Shown here piece by piece: positions 28,001 to 37,200 of a stretch of 52,902 nt of DNA. A program made the translations under genes and the position numbers. The first letter of the stretch is position 1, and every line of letters starts with the position of its first letter. The stretch covers positions 1-52,902 of IMG/VR virus record IMGVR_UViG_3300021335_000025, one strand, 5' to 3'. This stretch comes from a virus. The notes below the pieces were generated by a model that did not search any database, was not told the DNA's origin, and saw nothing but the letters and a program-made list of their open reading frames with translations.

Positions 28001-28760
28001 TGTTTATTAAATCTTTTTGCTCTGAACCAAATTTTGAAAGATCTCTAAGAATTAACTCAATTTTACTAATCAAATTTTGTATATCAGTTTTTATTCCCTT
28101 AACTTGATTTGGTCCCTGAGATCTTAATTTTGATTGATGTGTAGGAATTATTGCTTCTTTTCTTTGAGACTCTTCCTGAGCATTTTCTAAATTAGTCGGA
28201 TTTTCTGCTGCAGTACTTATTTTTGGTTGAGGATCTTTTCTTATTCTCCCAGGTGATTTAGTTTGAATACCTTTTACACCTTCTCTATTTTCTTTTACAG
28301 CATATTGAGCTCTTTTGTCAAGTTTTTCATAACCATCAAAAGGAAGAAATGGAACTGGGGGAACATTTCTTTGGACAGCAGTGTATGAGTTATATCCAAT
28401 AACTCCCATAATAACTGGTTGTTGACCATCTTCACCGTCTAAGAAAAATCCAAAGACAAAATTTCCTTGTCTCAATTGGGTATTTTCTGATGCAGAAGCA
28501 CTACCAGCTCCAGCAGTCACTGGATACATTACTGTTGCCCAAGGCAAATCATTATCGGGAAGAGCCTTGTTATCTGCAGTATGGTATCCCATAATGCGAA
28601 CTCTATATCTTTCACCAAATCCCCTATGATCATCAGTCGTATTTGTTCTAAATGCGGGTATATTAGTTTTCCAAATTTTTGAATCAACAATTTGCCCTAT
28701 CCACCAGACAAATCCATCTCTTCCAACAAATTGTTTTTTAAACAGTTCGTGTTCAATCAT
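25086..28760 (-). CDS. 5: gp5-like baseplate central hub protein
   Basis: A 1224-residue protein. Residues ~10-135 form the gp5/VgrG-type OB-fold (FVWWIGQIVDSKIW, RYRVRIMGYHTADNKALPDN, LPWATVMYPV, FVFGFFLDGEDGQQPVIMGV). A helical, Lys-rich middle (~200-480) follows. Then come Gly-rich beta repeats (ILSSGSGYTEAPFISIGDP, VLLSSGTGYADG, IFDPGDGYQVGDIVTVDNG) that recur to the C-terminus. Around residues 750-820 two dockerin-like calcium loops occur (DIDGDGFITNTDSALL and DVSDDGVLGAIDSQLI). I see no T4-lysozyme domain, and the muralytic domains sit in the 1292-residue protein instead. The start overlaps the end of the 70-residue gene. It should form the hub at the tail tip. Confidence 0.85.
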   Translation of the reverse strand: MIEHELFKKQFVGRDGFVWWIGQIVDSKIWKTNIPAFRTNTTDDHRGFGERYRVRIMGYHTADNKALPDNDLPWATVMYPVTAGAGSASASENTQLRQGNFVFGFFLDGEDGQQPVIMGVIGYNSYTAVQRNVPPVPFLPFDGYEKLDKRAQYAVKENREGVKGIQTKSPGRIRKDPQPKISTAAENPTNLENAQEESQRKEAIIPTHQSKLRSQGPNQVKGIKTDIQNLISKIELILRDLSKFGSEQKDLINSFQDKIQKALDEAVKFVSGKIKWIIKELRKNVIEKANDISKKLTFLFMPNERPRVKTARDKVLFGISCLFNKALNGLGKLVGNFLKNIAKKAVNVTECLLENFVGGFLGKITGIISGALDALFKPLNSITNLIKGIGGISLSFNAIGEIFDTVKGILGFSFCETKIKGPSVDVWSIWDGPGNNGGGSVSLKKIIKNAKKAGKGLTGQFLNAAASGIGVVDEVTGAVGDVAGLVSGIGFDDLFDGAGCGVGPVPCGPPTVSFFGGGGVGAAANAIVSQTGQILGVDILSSGSGYTEAPFISIGDPCGKGKGAVAKVVLNNNNRGGQGSGIDLDSTLIDASTLLTGSASGLSNGQPITLPETQTTPTDQSIGQTGVGGQVPFAGNDGFTGTPIEVVLLSSGTGYADGSNVSTTGGTGEGLTVNIETTIDAVIGEIVDEIGQPPAPDINKDRTVRIIEGIKLTAGGVPIQIGTPEFTKPSNLSKTDYDRIVNNFDAIDIDGDGFITNTDSALLAAYSSGITDFSGIPLSPDATRTTNAEILAHIGIHTIGGTGILDVSDDGVLGAIDSQLISTFASANPRSNVANVSTKTLTVGGIGGTNVFAGELPITAGGIGGIPVVSEVSNVKLTSGIKEIRAGATGGEPVKAGAFGGRIVTMDGTRITVGDNGGEFIIAYQEKEVTAVYQGNETNPEEIIDGSIISIEIFDPGDGYQVGDIVTVDNGSGATFRIEKVQGPSLELLDKNTESPGGVAKVIILDPGTGYLSGFDGDEGGDGRIWKTKEQTSVRRENFDYDRPYNPGQVIKLNPGDEVSMPAGTSEKIFGPDGNVLENIPGGVSYKVSNPAEITAPQIPDDLESPLQFPTSGNGQYPVVLCLDEIYIKDSGFDYSPGDTIVMEPNYGAVLEPVFDENGSLAKVNIIKNSEGFLDLPEIFIDSETGYNAKLIPVFSVCRIGDLPEDEISPGQNIISVVDCVGKF

Positions 28761-28965
28761 CGTAAATTCTGCACTCTAAAGCGTCGGGATTTTCATCGCA
28801 ATAAAGTTCTAATGGTGTTGGATCATGATCATCATCTGGATGATTATTTTTATATTTTTCCAAAGAGTTTAATTCGGACTTTAAATGTCTAACTCTTTGT
28901 CTATTTGTGTTTGAGTCATCTAATTCATCATTAATACTTTGTATGTGCTGATTAATTGATTCCAT
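28753..28965 (-). CDS. Small acidic coiled protein, function unknown
   Basis: A 70-residue protein (MESINQHIQSINDELDDSNT...). The first ~40 residues form a probable charged helix or coiled coil. The rest is an acidic tail with DDDHDP and a Cys pair (LYCDENPDALECRIYDD). The gene lies 4 bases after the gp27-position gene and overlaps the start of gp5 by 8 bases. Such tight packing between hub genes suggests a chaperone or small hub component, but no family is recognised. Confidence 0.7.
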   Translation of the reverse strand: MESINQHIQSINDELDDSNTNRQRVRHLKSELNSLEKYKNNHPDDDHDPTPLELYCDENPDALECRIYDD

Positions 28966-28969
28966 AGTT

Positions 28970-30316
28970 TTAATCTATAATTTGTGTGGAATTAAACGAA
29001 TCTCTAATTAAGGTTAAACTAGTATAAGTATCTTCTGGTGTTATCCTATGACACAAACTAGCAATTAAGTATTTTCCTTTTGTCTCCTTATTTGGTTTTT
29101 TGTTTTTATTCTTTGTGAGATCTGGAAAATCGCATTCAATTATATCACCTACTCTAAGACTAAAATCACCTGCTATAATAATATTAGTCTTAATTGTATA
29201 TAGCTGATTATAACGCATGATGGATTGAACCATTAATTTTGGTGCATCATAATTAGCATATTTTGGATCATTTTTCCAGGTTTTCAATTGTGCGTTTGGA
29301 TTATTTCCAGATGGCATAGTTCCATAGTCTAAAACCAAATTCATTAATCTTGAAGGTGCTTCTGTAAATTCATCTGGGACAAATAATACATTTTCTTCTG
29401 CTGGTTTTATTCCATCTATTTGATTGAATTTTAGATTATAATTTCTAACTTCATAATCCATCGCATACAAATCAAAAAATAAGCTTCTGTTTGCATATGT
29501 TCCCATAGAAACATTTTGTTGAAGATCAATGTCTCTATCAATACTCACAGACAATATTTTATCTGTATACTGCGTTGATTTATTTATGTTTGGCGCATTT
29601 GTATATACATATTTTTTTTCATCTTTTGGTTTCTGAGAAAGTAATATATCAATCGATTTAAATTTAAATCCATCATAAGTTTCATAGAAAAAATAACCAG
29701 CAGCACTATTAATCTTCCCAGTTCCTTCTGGAGCTCCCTTTGTTGCTAACCAAGTACAAACATAAAATGGTTTTCGGTCATTTCCAATAAAATTGTATGG
29801 AATAATTGTTGAATCAACTTCAATATCCTTTGTAGTATTCAATCCATTTTTATCTCTTAGTATTTGTATTACATTTTCGGAAATCTTGTTATCATATCTT
29901 TTTACAACTCTTGTCTGTTCATTTGCCAAAAACTCTCTAGTACATAGATCAAGAATAAAAACTTCTTTTTGAGTTCCTGGATTTGCATTTTTAATTCTAT
30001 TCACATAAAAACCTTGAGTTCCAAATTCTAATACATTCTTTTTTTCTTGATTGTCTGAAAATTTTATAGATACTCTTTCACCACCTCTAATGGGCAATCC
30101 ATCCAGAAGACCTATCATTTCATTTTTTTGAAATTCCAATCCTCCAGAATCTGCAACAACAACTCTCATGGTAATTGAATTTGATAACAAATTCTCATAG
30201 TAATTTAATTCAACTATTGAAGCAGCAATGTCAAGACCCTTCTCACTATATTTTCCAGTAGTGGGGAAGATCGTAAATAATTTTATATCCGATGGTAAAA
30301 CTTTCTGGTTAGACAT
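28970..30316 (-). CDS. Baseplate hub protein, gp27-like by position
   Basis: A 448-residue protein starting MSNQKVLPSDIKLFTIFPTT. It is beta-rich throughout, with SITMRVVVADSGGLEFQKNE and IRGGERVSIKFSDN near the N-terminus. A VGDIIECDFPDLTKNKNKK strand pair and KGKYLIASLCHRITPEDTY lie near the end, resembling hub proteins of the gp27/gpD superfamily. It lies directly upstream of gp5 and a small gene, the place expected for the gp27 ring that holds the spike. The assignment rests on position and the C-terminal VGD..., G-x-Y-L-I-x-x-x-x-H motifs rather than full similarity to T4 gp27. Confidence 0.65.
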   Translation of the reverse strand: MSNQKVLPSDIKLFTIFPTTGKYSEKGLDIAASIVELNYYENLLSNSITMRVVVADSGGLEFQKNEMIGLLDGLPIRGGERVSIKFSDNQEKKNVLEFGTQGFYVNRIKNANPGTQKEVFILDLCTREFLANEQTRVVKRYDNKISENVIQILRDKNGLNTTKDIEVDSTIIPYNFIGNDRKPFYVCTWLATKGAPEGTGKINSAAGYFFYETYDGFKFKSIDILLSQKPKDEKKYVYTNAPNINKSTQYTDKILSVSIDRDIDLQQNVSMGTYANRSLFFDLYAMDYEVRNYNLKFNQIDGIKPAEENVLFVPDEFTEAPSRLMNLVLDYGTMPSGNNPNAQLKTWKNDPKYANYDAPKLMVQSIMRYNQLYTIKTNIIIAGDFSLRVGDIIECDFPDLTKNKNKKPNKETKGKYLIASLCHRITPEDTYTSLTLIRDSFNSTQIID

Positions 30317-30321
30317 TTAAA

Positions 30322-33300
30322 TTATATTTTATAAAATGCTGAAACAATAACTTGCTTTAAGGATTTATTGTAAATATCTATATTACTATTTACACTACCA
30401 ATCAAACTTCCTCCCGATTTATTAATCCTACCATTAACTGTATTGGGTGATGATGAACCTTGCATTGGTATCATTATAATATTACTAGCACCTTCCTTTT
30501 CATATGATGCTTCTTCTTTTATTGAATTAACACTTGGACCAGTGTAAGAGCCATCTGCTAATGCATCAAGATAAAACTGTTTTACTTTTCCACCTTCTAT
30601 TTTAAAGTTTAGATCATATTTTGCTTGTTCTTTAGATGAAGAACTCGAAGGAGTTGGGGAACTTGAAGAACTCGAAGGAGTTGGGGAACTTGAAGAACTT
30701 GAAGGAGTTGGGGAACTTGAAGAACTTGAAGGAGTTGGGGAACTTGAAGAAGATGATGCTATACTTGGATCTGGTTGAATAGTTCCCCCAAAAGGAGCAT
30801 CAATACCATATTTTGATAATGGATTAAATCTAGAAAGAACTGCTGATTTTGATCTTCCAGTATCACTTGGATTTGTTGCTGTTTCCCAATGTAAGTGAGG
30901 ACCATCAGATCTACCAGTACTACCAAGTTCTCCAAGAATTGTTCCTTTTTTAATTCTTTGACCTTTTCTAACAAATGCTGGTTTATTCATATGAGCATAA
31001 AAATGACCAATCCCATTATCGTCAATCCAACTTACCCAATTACCATATCCACCTGCTTCATAACCAGTATCCTGAACAACTCCATCACTAAATGCTTGTA
31101 ATGGTTCTCCGGTTGTTCCATTAATATCAACTCCCATATGCATTCCTGGAGATAATGCAAAATCTCTCATTCCCATACCAGAAGTTAATACTCTCTTTCC
31201 ACCTCCCATAATAAATTCAGAAGCTTTATGTTTTTTCACAGGACCACCATTTCCTTTTCCTCCTCCCATAGCAGACATCTTTGATTTAATCATATCACGA
31301 AGTTTTGGTCCACCACTACCAAATCTATCAGATTGTGATAACTTATCCAAATCCCATCTTTGAACTGGTGGGGACAGTATTCCCGCTGGAACCGCATATC
31401 TTTCCCATTCACCGTGAGTTTTAACATTGCTATCAACTTTTGCTGGAGTCCATCCCCAACTCTTTGCCAAGTTTGCTGCTTCAGATGTCATAACATCCAA
31501 TTGCTTGGTCGTTGGTGGAGTCTTTAAATTATTTTCAGTTGCTCCTGCTGCAGCAGCGACAGCAAGACCAACCGAATTTGTATTTCCTCCTGCTGTATGA
31601 CCACTCTTGTCCTTATCATAAGGAGTATTTTGAACTTTTTCACCACTACCCAAGACAATACTATGGTATGCTGAAAATGGAGTATTATATCCTCCAGCAG
31701 ACCAATGTAAAAATATTTTTCTATTTTTTACATCTATAGGAGATCCAGCAACAGTAGGTCGATTACTATCTGGAGATTTGCCTCCACCTCCACTCGAAGA
31801 GGATGACGCTTTTGTTATAGATGTAGAAGTTGCTCCAAAATTGGGGATTGCTCCGATAGTATTTCCACTATAATTCCAATCCCATCCAAAATAATTATCA
31901 CCTTTCTTTCTCAATATTTGTCCTTTTCTTTCTGATTTTGGGTAATTTGTAAAGTCAGTTCTTCCTCCAATAAAATCTATCGCATCTTTTTGATACTTTG
32001 GATTTAATATTGCATCTGCCGCACCTTTAACAAAATCTTCAGAAGTTCCTGTGGCAGCAGATGCTGAAGATAAATCTTTAATTTGTAACCACTCTGGATT
32101 TGGTACACCATTCCCCTTTGATGCTCCATTTGGATATCTCCAAGTTGGTTCATATTGCCAAGTTCTCGTAATCAATCCAGATATTGATTTTGTCCCATAA
32201 GCACCAGATGCTGCTCTATTGTAAATTGATTGAGCAACATCTGCTCTTCCTTGAGGATCACCATCTTCTCTTGATGCAACAGCAGCAAGAGTCCAAAAAT
32301 CGGAAGTTCCTCCAGAAATATTAATTTTTGATTGTTGTTGTGGAGTATTGGTAGAGGTTCCTTTATTTGGATTTTCCTTATAAGATTCAGATTTAATTCT
32401 TTTGTCATCATAATCATTGTTTAATGAAACTCTGGTCAAATCATTAAATATTGCTTTTTTTGCCCACTCGGTAAGATCTTCCGAAATTGGTTCTACAAGT
32501 CTCTTATTAAATCCAAAAACTTTACTTTCCGATAAGGCATCACCTACCGAATAACCAATTTGTTTTGCTGCATTATCAGTTCTTGTTTTGTTTATTTTTT
32601 CACCCAATCCAACATCGAGACTAATTTGCATCAGTTCTCCAACAAAAGAACTAGTGCCCAGTTTGCTTCTAATTTCTTTATAAGTCTCTAAAGATTTTTC
32701 ATCTGTAAAAATATTTTTCTTAGCATTACTTTCAGTTGCTGAAGAAACTTTGGAGTTTATTGTGGAAATTGTTCCTGGAGATGAAGTTGAACTACTTCTA
32801 CTAACTACAGATGTGCTTCTTTGGCCAATTCTACCTGCAGAATACTTTTGCTCAACAGGATCAACAGGTGCTTCCTTATCTGCCACAGCTTGGAGACCAA
32901 TTAAATTAGAATATATTTTCTTTCCTGCCCAATCACCAATAGCACCGCCAACCGCACCTCCTACCCAAGTTCCAACAACAGGAATAGGAATTATACCAGT
33001 TCCTATTGCTGCACCAACTGCTGTTCCTAAAGATGCTCCAGCTGCTCCCGCAATTGCCTTATCAACTCTTTCACCCATTGCAAGATCAATACCAATCCCA
33101 ATGAGTGCGCCAATAAAGGGAATTTTTTTAAATAAATTTGAAACAAATTTAAATCTTTTTACAATATTTACTGCATTTCCAGCTGCTTTGATTGCAGATC
33201 CTCCTGCTTTGACAGCACCACCAACAACCTTTCCGACAACTTTAGCAGTACCTTTAACAATAGGAGTAGCTGCTTTTACTGCACCTGGAACAAGTTTTTT

Positions 33301-34200
33301 TGCTAATTTTAGAGCAAGACCTGTTGCCCCTTTTATAAGATTAAAAATTCTTTTTCCGGCAAAACCAAGAACTTTTTTTACAATAGAACCAGATTTCTTT
33401 ATAAGAGGTGCTGAAAACTTTAATATTTTTTTTCCAAGATTAAAAACAAATCTAATTTGTCTCCTAAAAAGAACACTTGCACTGATAATTGAAAGTCTAA
33501 CTCTTTGCCAGACATTAGTTAAACCATTAGCAATTTCCTCAAACATTTCAAGTATTTGAGGAATATACTTCCACAAATAATTGACTAAAGACCCTAATAA
33601 TACGTTTTTAATAAAACCACTAATAAGATCAAGAAAACCTGGAGACTTTTTTCCTTTTTTTGATTTTGGTTTTTTAGTTTTTTCTTTAGTTGCTTCTAAA
33701 TTATCTTCTTTATTTTTTCTTTTTGAAAACTCCTGCTCTCTTCTTCTATTTCTTTGCTCACTTAAAAAACTTGACAAATTACTACTAGAAATTTTCTTTA
33801 TAGTAATTAAATTGTTTTTTATTTTTGTAAGTTCATCTATTAATTCTGAACCATCAAATTTCTTTTGATTGGATGAAGTTTCTTCTTTGTCTATTAAAGA
33901 TAATTTTTTAATATCAATCTTTTTAGTTTTTACTAAAAAACCACCAGATCCTCCACCTCCTCCAAATCCACCACCAAAAAATCCTCCGGAACCTCCTTCA
34001 CCACCATCGCCAGAATCTCGTTTTACTAATCCACCACCTTTACCATCATCCTTTTTTTTAATAAAAGACTGTGCCTTTTTCTTTGCAATATCTTTAACCT
34101 TTTCTTTAGCAAAATTTTTAGAAGCAGTTTTTAGACCTTGTTTTAGACCTTGAGATGCTATTATTCTTCCTGCTCCAAGTAATGCTGCTGGTAGTGCCAT
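30322..34200 (-). CDS. Large tail protein with three peptidoglycan-hydrolase domains (SleB-like, amidase, M23)
   Basis: A 1292-residue protein. The basic N-terminus (~1-190) is followed by a VLLGSLVNYLW segment and several hydrophobic or Gly/Ala-rich stretches (~190-430) that could cross a membrane. Around residues 628-750 lies a SleB-like wall hydrolase (LAAVASREDGDPQGRADVAQ). Around 825-950 is an N-acetylmuramoyl-L-alanine amidase with zinc ligands in FLHWSAGG and KTHGEW. Around 1000-1125 is an M23 (LytM) endopeptidase with HMGVDI, YAHM and HLHWE. A Ser/Pro linker of four 9-residue units follows, then a module shared with the next gene. GGAGG precedes the ATG. A cell-puncturing or tape-measure-associated role is inferred. 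Confidence 0.85.
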   Translation of the reverse strand: MALPAALLGAGRIIASQGLKQGLKTASKNFAKEKVKDIAKKKAQSFIKKKDDGKGGGLVKRDSGDGGEGGSGGFFGGGFGGGGGSGGFLVKTKKIDIKKLSLIDKEETSSNQKKFDGSELIDELTKIKNNLITIKKISSSNLSSFLSEQRNRRREQEFSKRKNKEDNLEATKEKTKKPKSKKGKKSPGFLDLISGFIKNVLLGSLVNYLWKYIPQILEMFEEIANGLTNVWQRVRLSIISASVLFRRQIRFVFNLGKKILKFSAPLIKKSGSIVKKVLGFAGKRIFNLIKGATGLALKLAKKLVPGAVKAATPIVKGTAKVVGKVVGGAVKAGGSAIKAAGNAVNIVKRFKFVSNLFKKIPFIGALIGIGIDLAMGERVDKAIAGAAGASLGTAVGAAIGTGIIPIPVVGTWVGGAVGGAIGDWAGKKIYSNLIGLQAVADKEAPVDPVEQKYSAGRIGQRSTSVVSRSSSTSSPGTISTINSKVSSATESNAKKNIFTDEKSLETYKEIRSKLGTSSFVGELMQISLDVGLGEKINKTRTDNAAKQIGYSVGDALSESKVFGFNKRLVEPISEDLTEWAKKAIFNDLTRVSLNNDYDDKRIKSESYKENPNKGTSTNTPQQQSKINISGGTSDFWTLAAVASREDGDPQGRADVAQSIYNRAASGAYGTKSISGLITRTWQYEPTWRYPNGASKGNGVPNPEWLQIKDLSSASAATGTSEDFVKGAADAILNPKYQKDAIDFIGGRTDFTNYPKSERKGQILRKKGDNYFGWDWNYSGNTIGAIPNFGATSTSITKASSSSSGGGGKSPDSNRPTVAGSPIDVKNRKIFLHWSAGGYNTPFSAYHSIVLGSGEKVQNTPYDKDKSGHTAGGNTNSVGLAVAAAAGATENNLKTPPTTKQLDVMTSEAANLAKSWGWTPAKVDSNVKTHGEWERYAVPAGILSPPVQRWDLDKLSQSDRFGSGGPKLRDMIKSKMSAMGGGKGNGGPVKKHKASEFIMGGGKRVLTSGMGMRDFALSPGMHMGVDINGTTGEPLQAFSDGVVQDTGYEAGGYGNWVSWIDDNGIGHFYAHMNKPAFVRKGQRIKKGTILGELGSTGRSDGPHLHWETATNPSDTGRSKSAVLSRFNPLSKYGIDAPFGGTIQPDPSIASSSSSSPTPSSSSSSPTPSSSSSSPTPSSSSSSPTPSSSSSKEQAKYDLNFKIEGGKVKQFYLDALADGSYTGPSVNSIKEEASYEKEGASNIIMIPMQGSSSPNTVNGRINKSGGSLIGSVNSNIDIYNKSLKQVIVSAFYKI
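30539..30628 (-). repeat. 90-bp segment duplicated at 35136-35225
   Basis: Encodes the KIEGGKVKQFYLDALADGSY module near the C-terminus of the triple-hydrolase protein. It differs from the copy in the adjacent tape-measure-like gene at only three of 90 positions by hand alignment. Confidence 0.9.
30641..30756 (-). repeat. Tandem 27-bp repeats encoding a Ser/Pro linker
   Basis: About four near-identical 27-base units, each encoding six Ser followed by Pro-Thr-Pro. They form a flexible linker between the M23 domain and the C-terminal module. Unit number may vary between relatives by slippage. Confidence 0.9.
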
Positions 34201-34213
34201 TTATAATTCCTCC

Positions 34214-37200
34214 TTACATTCCCCAGATATTATAAATTGCGGCAACTGTTACCATAGTTTGTTGATTATCATCAAATGAATTGATAGTTGGTATTGAAGT
34301 TGTTCCAGTTTTTGTCATTCCAGTTTTCATTGTTTTGGATTGATTTTCTCCACCAGGCATTGGTATTATTGTTGTGGATGATCTAGATTGTGGTATACTT
34401 GGAATTGTTGGAGTTTTTGTTGGTGTAATTTGTGGTTGAGTTGGTGGAGTATATGAAGAACCTCTATTTTCTCTTCTATTTTGGAATGTTGTCTGTAATA
34501 ATGTTTTTCTTGGTTGATTCGACTGAGAAGATGTTGGAGTTAATGACTTAAAAGATGGTCCATTTCTTTTTGCATTTTCAGAAGCAACTATAACTCTTTT
34601 TTCAACCTCTTCTGGAGAAAGACCTTCTGCTCTTGCCTTTGCTCTTGCTTCTTTTGCAGCCTCAAATACATGTGGCATTGATGCAGCAGTCTTTGTAGGA
34701 TCCAATATACTTGAACCACTACCTCCCATTCCTCGTACTAACTGTTTAATATTATTAGTATTATTATTAGTATTATTAGTAGTAGTATTAGTAGTATTAT
34801 TCATTGATGCAGCAGTCTTTGTAGGATCCAATATACTTGAACCACTACCTCCCATTCCTCGTACTAACTGTTTAGTAGTATTAGTAGTAGTATTAGTAGT
34901 ATTATTCATTGATGCAGCAGTCTTTGTAGGATTCAATATACTTGAACCACTACCTCCCATTCCTCGTACTAACTGTTTAGTAGTATTAGTATTATTATTA
35001 GTATTATTAGTAGTATTATTATTAGTAGTATTATTATTAGTATTATTAGTATTATTATTAGTAGTATTAGTAGTATTAGTAGTATTAGTATTGGAAATAA
35101 AGTTGGAAGCTGAAGAGGAACTTATATTCCTTTTTCCAGTGTAAGAACCATCTGCTAATGCATCAAGATAAAACTGTTTTATTTTTCCACCTTCTATTTT
35201 AAAGTTTGGATCATATTTTGCTTGTATAGAACTACTTGAAGATGAGGTGTTATCAGAATCTACGGCAACTGTTCTAAGATACTCTGGTGCCGCAGCAGGA
35301 TTATCTGCGCCTGGCATAAGTGTAACTCCCTCATCATCCTTATTTTTTCCGGGCATAGCAAACTCTGCTGCTGCTTTTGCCGCGAAAATTCGTGCTTCTT
35401 TTTCAGTTACATTTAATTTTTTCCAATAATCATAATTTGCTTTATAAGACCTGGAATACCAGAACCAAAGATCTGCATCTTTATGAGATTCTATTTTTAT
35501 TTTTTTAGAATCTAGAAGACTCATATTATCATAATCATTAAACCAGTTTTTTAATTCTATAGAGTTTGTAACCAATTTTCCTTCTGGACTCTGGGGATTC
35601 ACTCCAGTAAATTTATCATTCAATCCTAAGAAAGAACTTTGAACCAACTTATTAATTTGTTTTACAATATAAGTATCTCCAGTTTTTTCATATCTTATGA
35701 CATAATTTTTCTTTTCTTTATCACCAACCTTTATGTGTGTTGTATGTTTTGTATTTTTCACATACTCATCTGGAATTAACTGTCTGCCCTCTTTAGTTTC
35801 AACTTTTGGTGCATTATTGGGAGGATCACTTTTCTTTAATTTATATTCTATTGAACCTTTCGATTCAGACTGTTTAGTTTCATCTTTTGGTGCATTATTG
35901 GAAGAGTCACCTTGATTTAATTTATATTCTGTTGAACCTTTCGATTCAGACTGTTTAGTTTCAACTTTTGGTGCATTTTGAGTGGGAGTAGTTGTTGAAG
36001 AACCTCCGCCTTTGTGAGCATCATTTCTACGACCTCCAACAGAACCACCAGTATTCATTGCCTCAATGTTAATATCACCAATACTTGCTGTTCTTCTTTC
36101 AGATCTTCCACCAAACATATAATTAACTTTATCCAAATATTCTTCTCCACCCAACCAATTAACTGCTCCGGGTTTCAAAACATATTCTCCGAGAGAAAGT
36201 GCAGTTAAATATTGATCTGGTCCTAAACCAGATATTTTTGTATTAACTGTATTATTATTAACTACACCACCTTCAATTGAAACAGTATCATTTCCAATAG
36301 TTGGAGTTTTTCTTTGGGGTGGAGTTGTGGACCCACCCGTATTCTTAGTAAGAACGGGACTAAGTTTAGTAATAGATCCACCCGTATTCTTAGTAAGAAC
36401 GGGACTAAGTTTAGTAATAGATCCGCCCGTATTCTTAGTAAGAACGGGACTAAGTTTAGTAATAGATCCGCCCGTATTCTTAGTAAGAACGGGACTAAGT
36501 TTAGTAATAGATCCACCATTAAACTTTACATTAACTCCAGGAGCAGATTGTTGTTTTTGTTGTGGTTCTGCTGGTTCTGGTTCTCTATTTCCAACAATGT
36601 CCGGTGCTTGAAGTTCGGGTATTTTTGGAATGTTTGGAATAACTCCCTTATCTGGATCATTTGGCAATTGGGGTGCACCAGGAATGAACTTGAGTGCTCC
36701 ATTTATCATATCAATAAATCCACTTATGGCAGAATTTATAGAATCAATAAATCCTCTTACTGGTTGAATAAGTTTATTATCAATAAATTGTAGAATACTA
36801 TTAAAGACTCCAACAATACCATCAAACAAATCTTGTATTGGCTGCAAAAGAATTTTTGGATTTTTGATAACAGAAAATAACCAATTTACTGCAGACCCTA
36901 AAAGAACCATCATAATAAAGTTCTTTATAGTATCAAAAATATTCGTAAATGGTTTTATAACTTTATCGAGTAATTTTGATCCTTTTGAAGATTGTTTTTT
37001 TGATTCTAATTTATTCTCTTTTCCTGCCTTTTTTTGTTTATTTTTTTCAATTCTATTTTTTTCTCCTGATTTTTCGTTTGCCTGTGATTGCTTTTTGAAA
37101 ATATTTACAATATCTTCTGTAAGACTACGAATCTCTTTAACTATACTTAAAAGATCTCCGTTTAAAAATTTGTATAATTTATCAACTGTATTATCTTTTT

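Noticed and set aside
25086-28760. Lysozyme domain in gp5
   Set aside because: Searched by eye for a T4-lysozyme-like catalytic region between the OB-fold and the C-terminal repeats. Only helical Lys-rich and Gly-rich beta-repeat sequence is seen.
32750-33559. Plus-strand frame of 269 codons
   Set aside because: Antisense to the Ala/Gly-rich region of the triple-hydrolase gene. Its Pro/Ala/Thr-rich product mirrors that composition and it has no start signal.
36333-36512. Possible CRISPR array
   Set aside because: The 45-bp units are directly adjacent with no unique spacers, and they encode protein repeats in a long coding sequence.
36314-36793. Plus-strand frames with repeated units in two phases
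   Set aside because: Created by the 45-bp tandem repeats, whose length is a multiple of three and has no stops in several frames.
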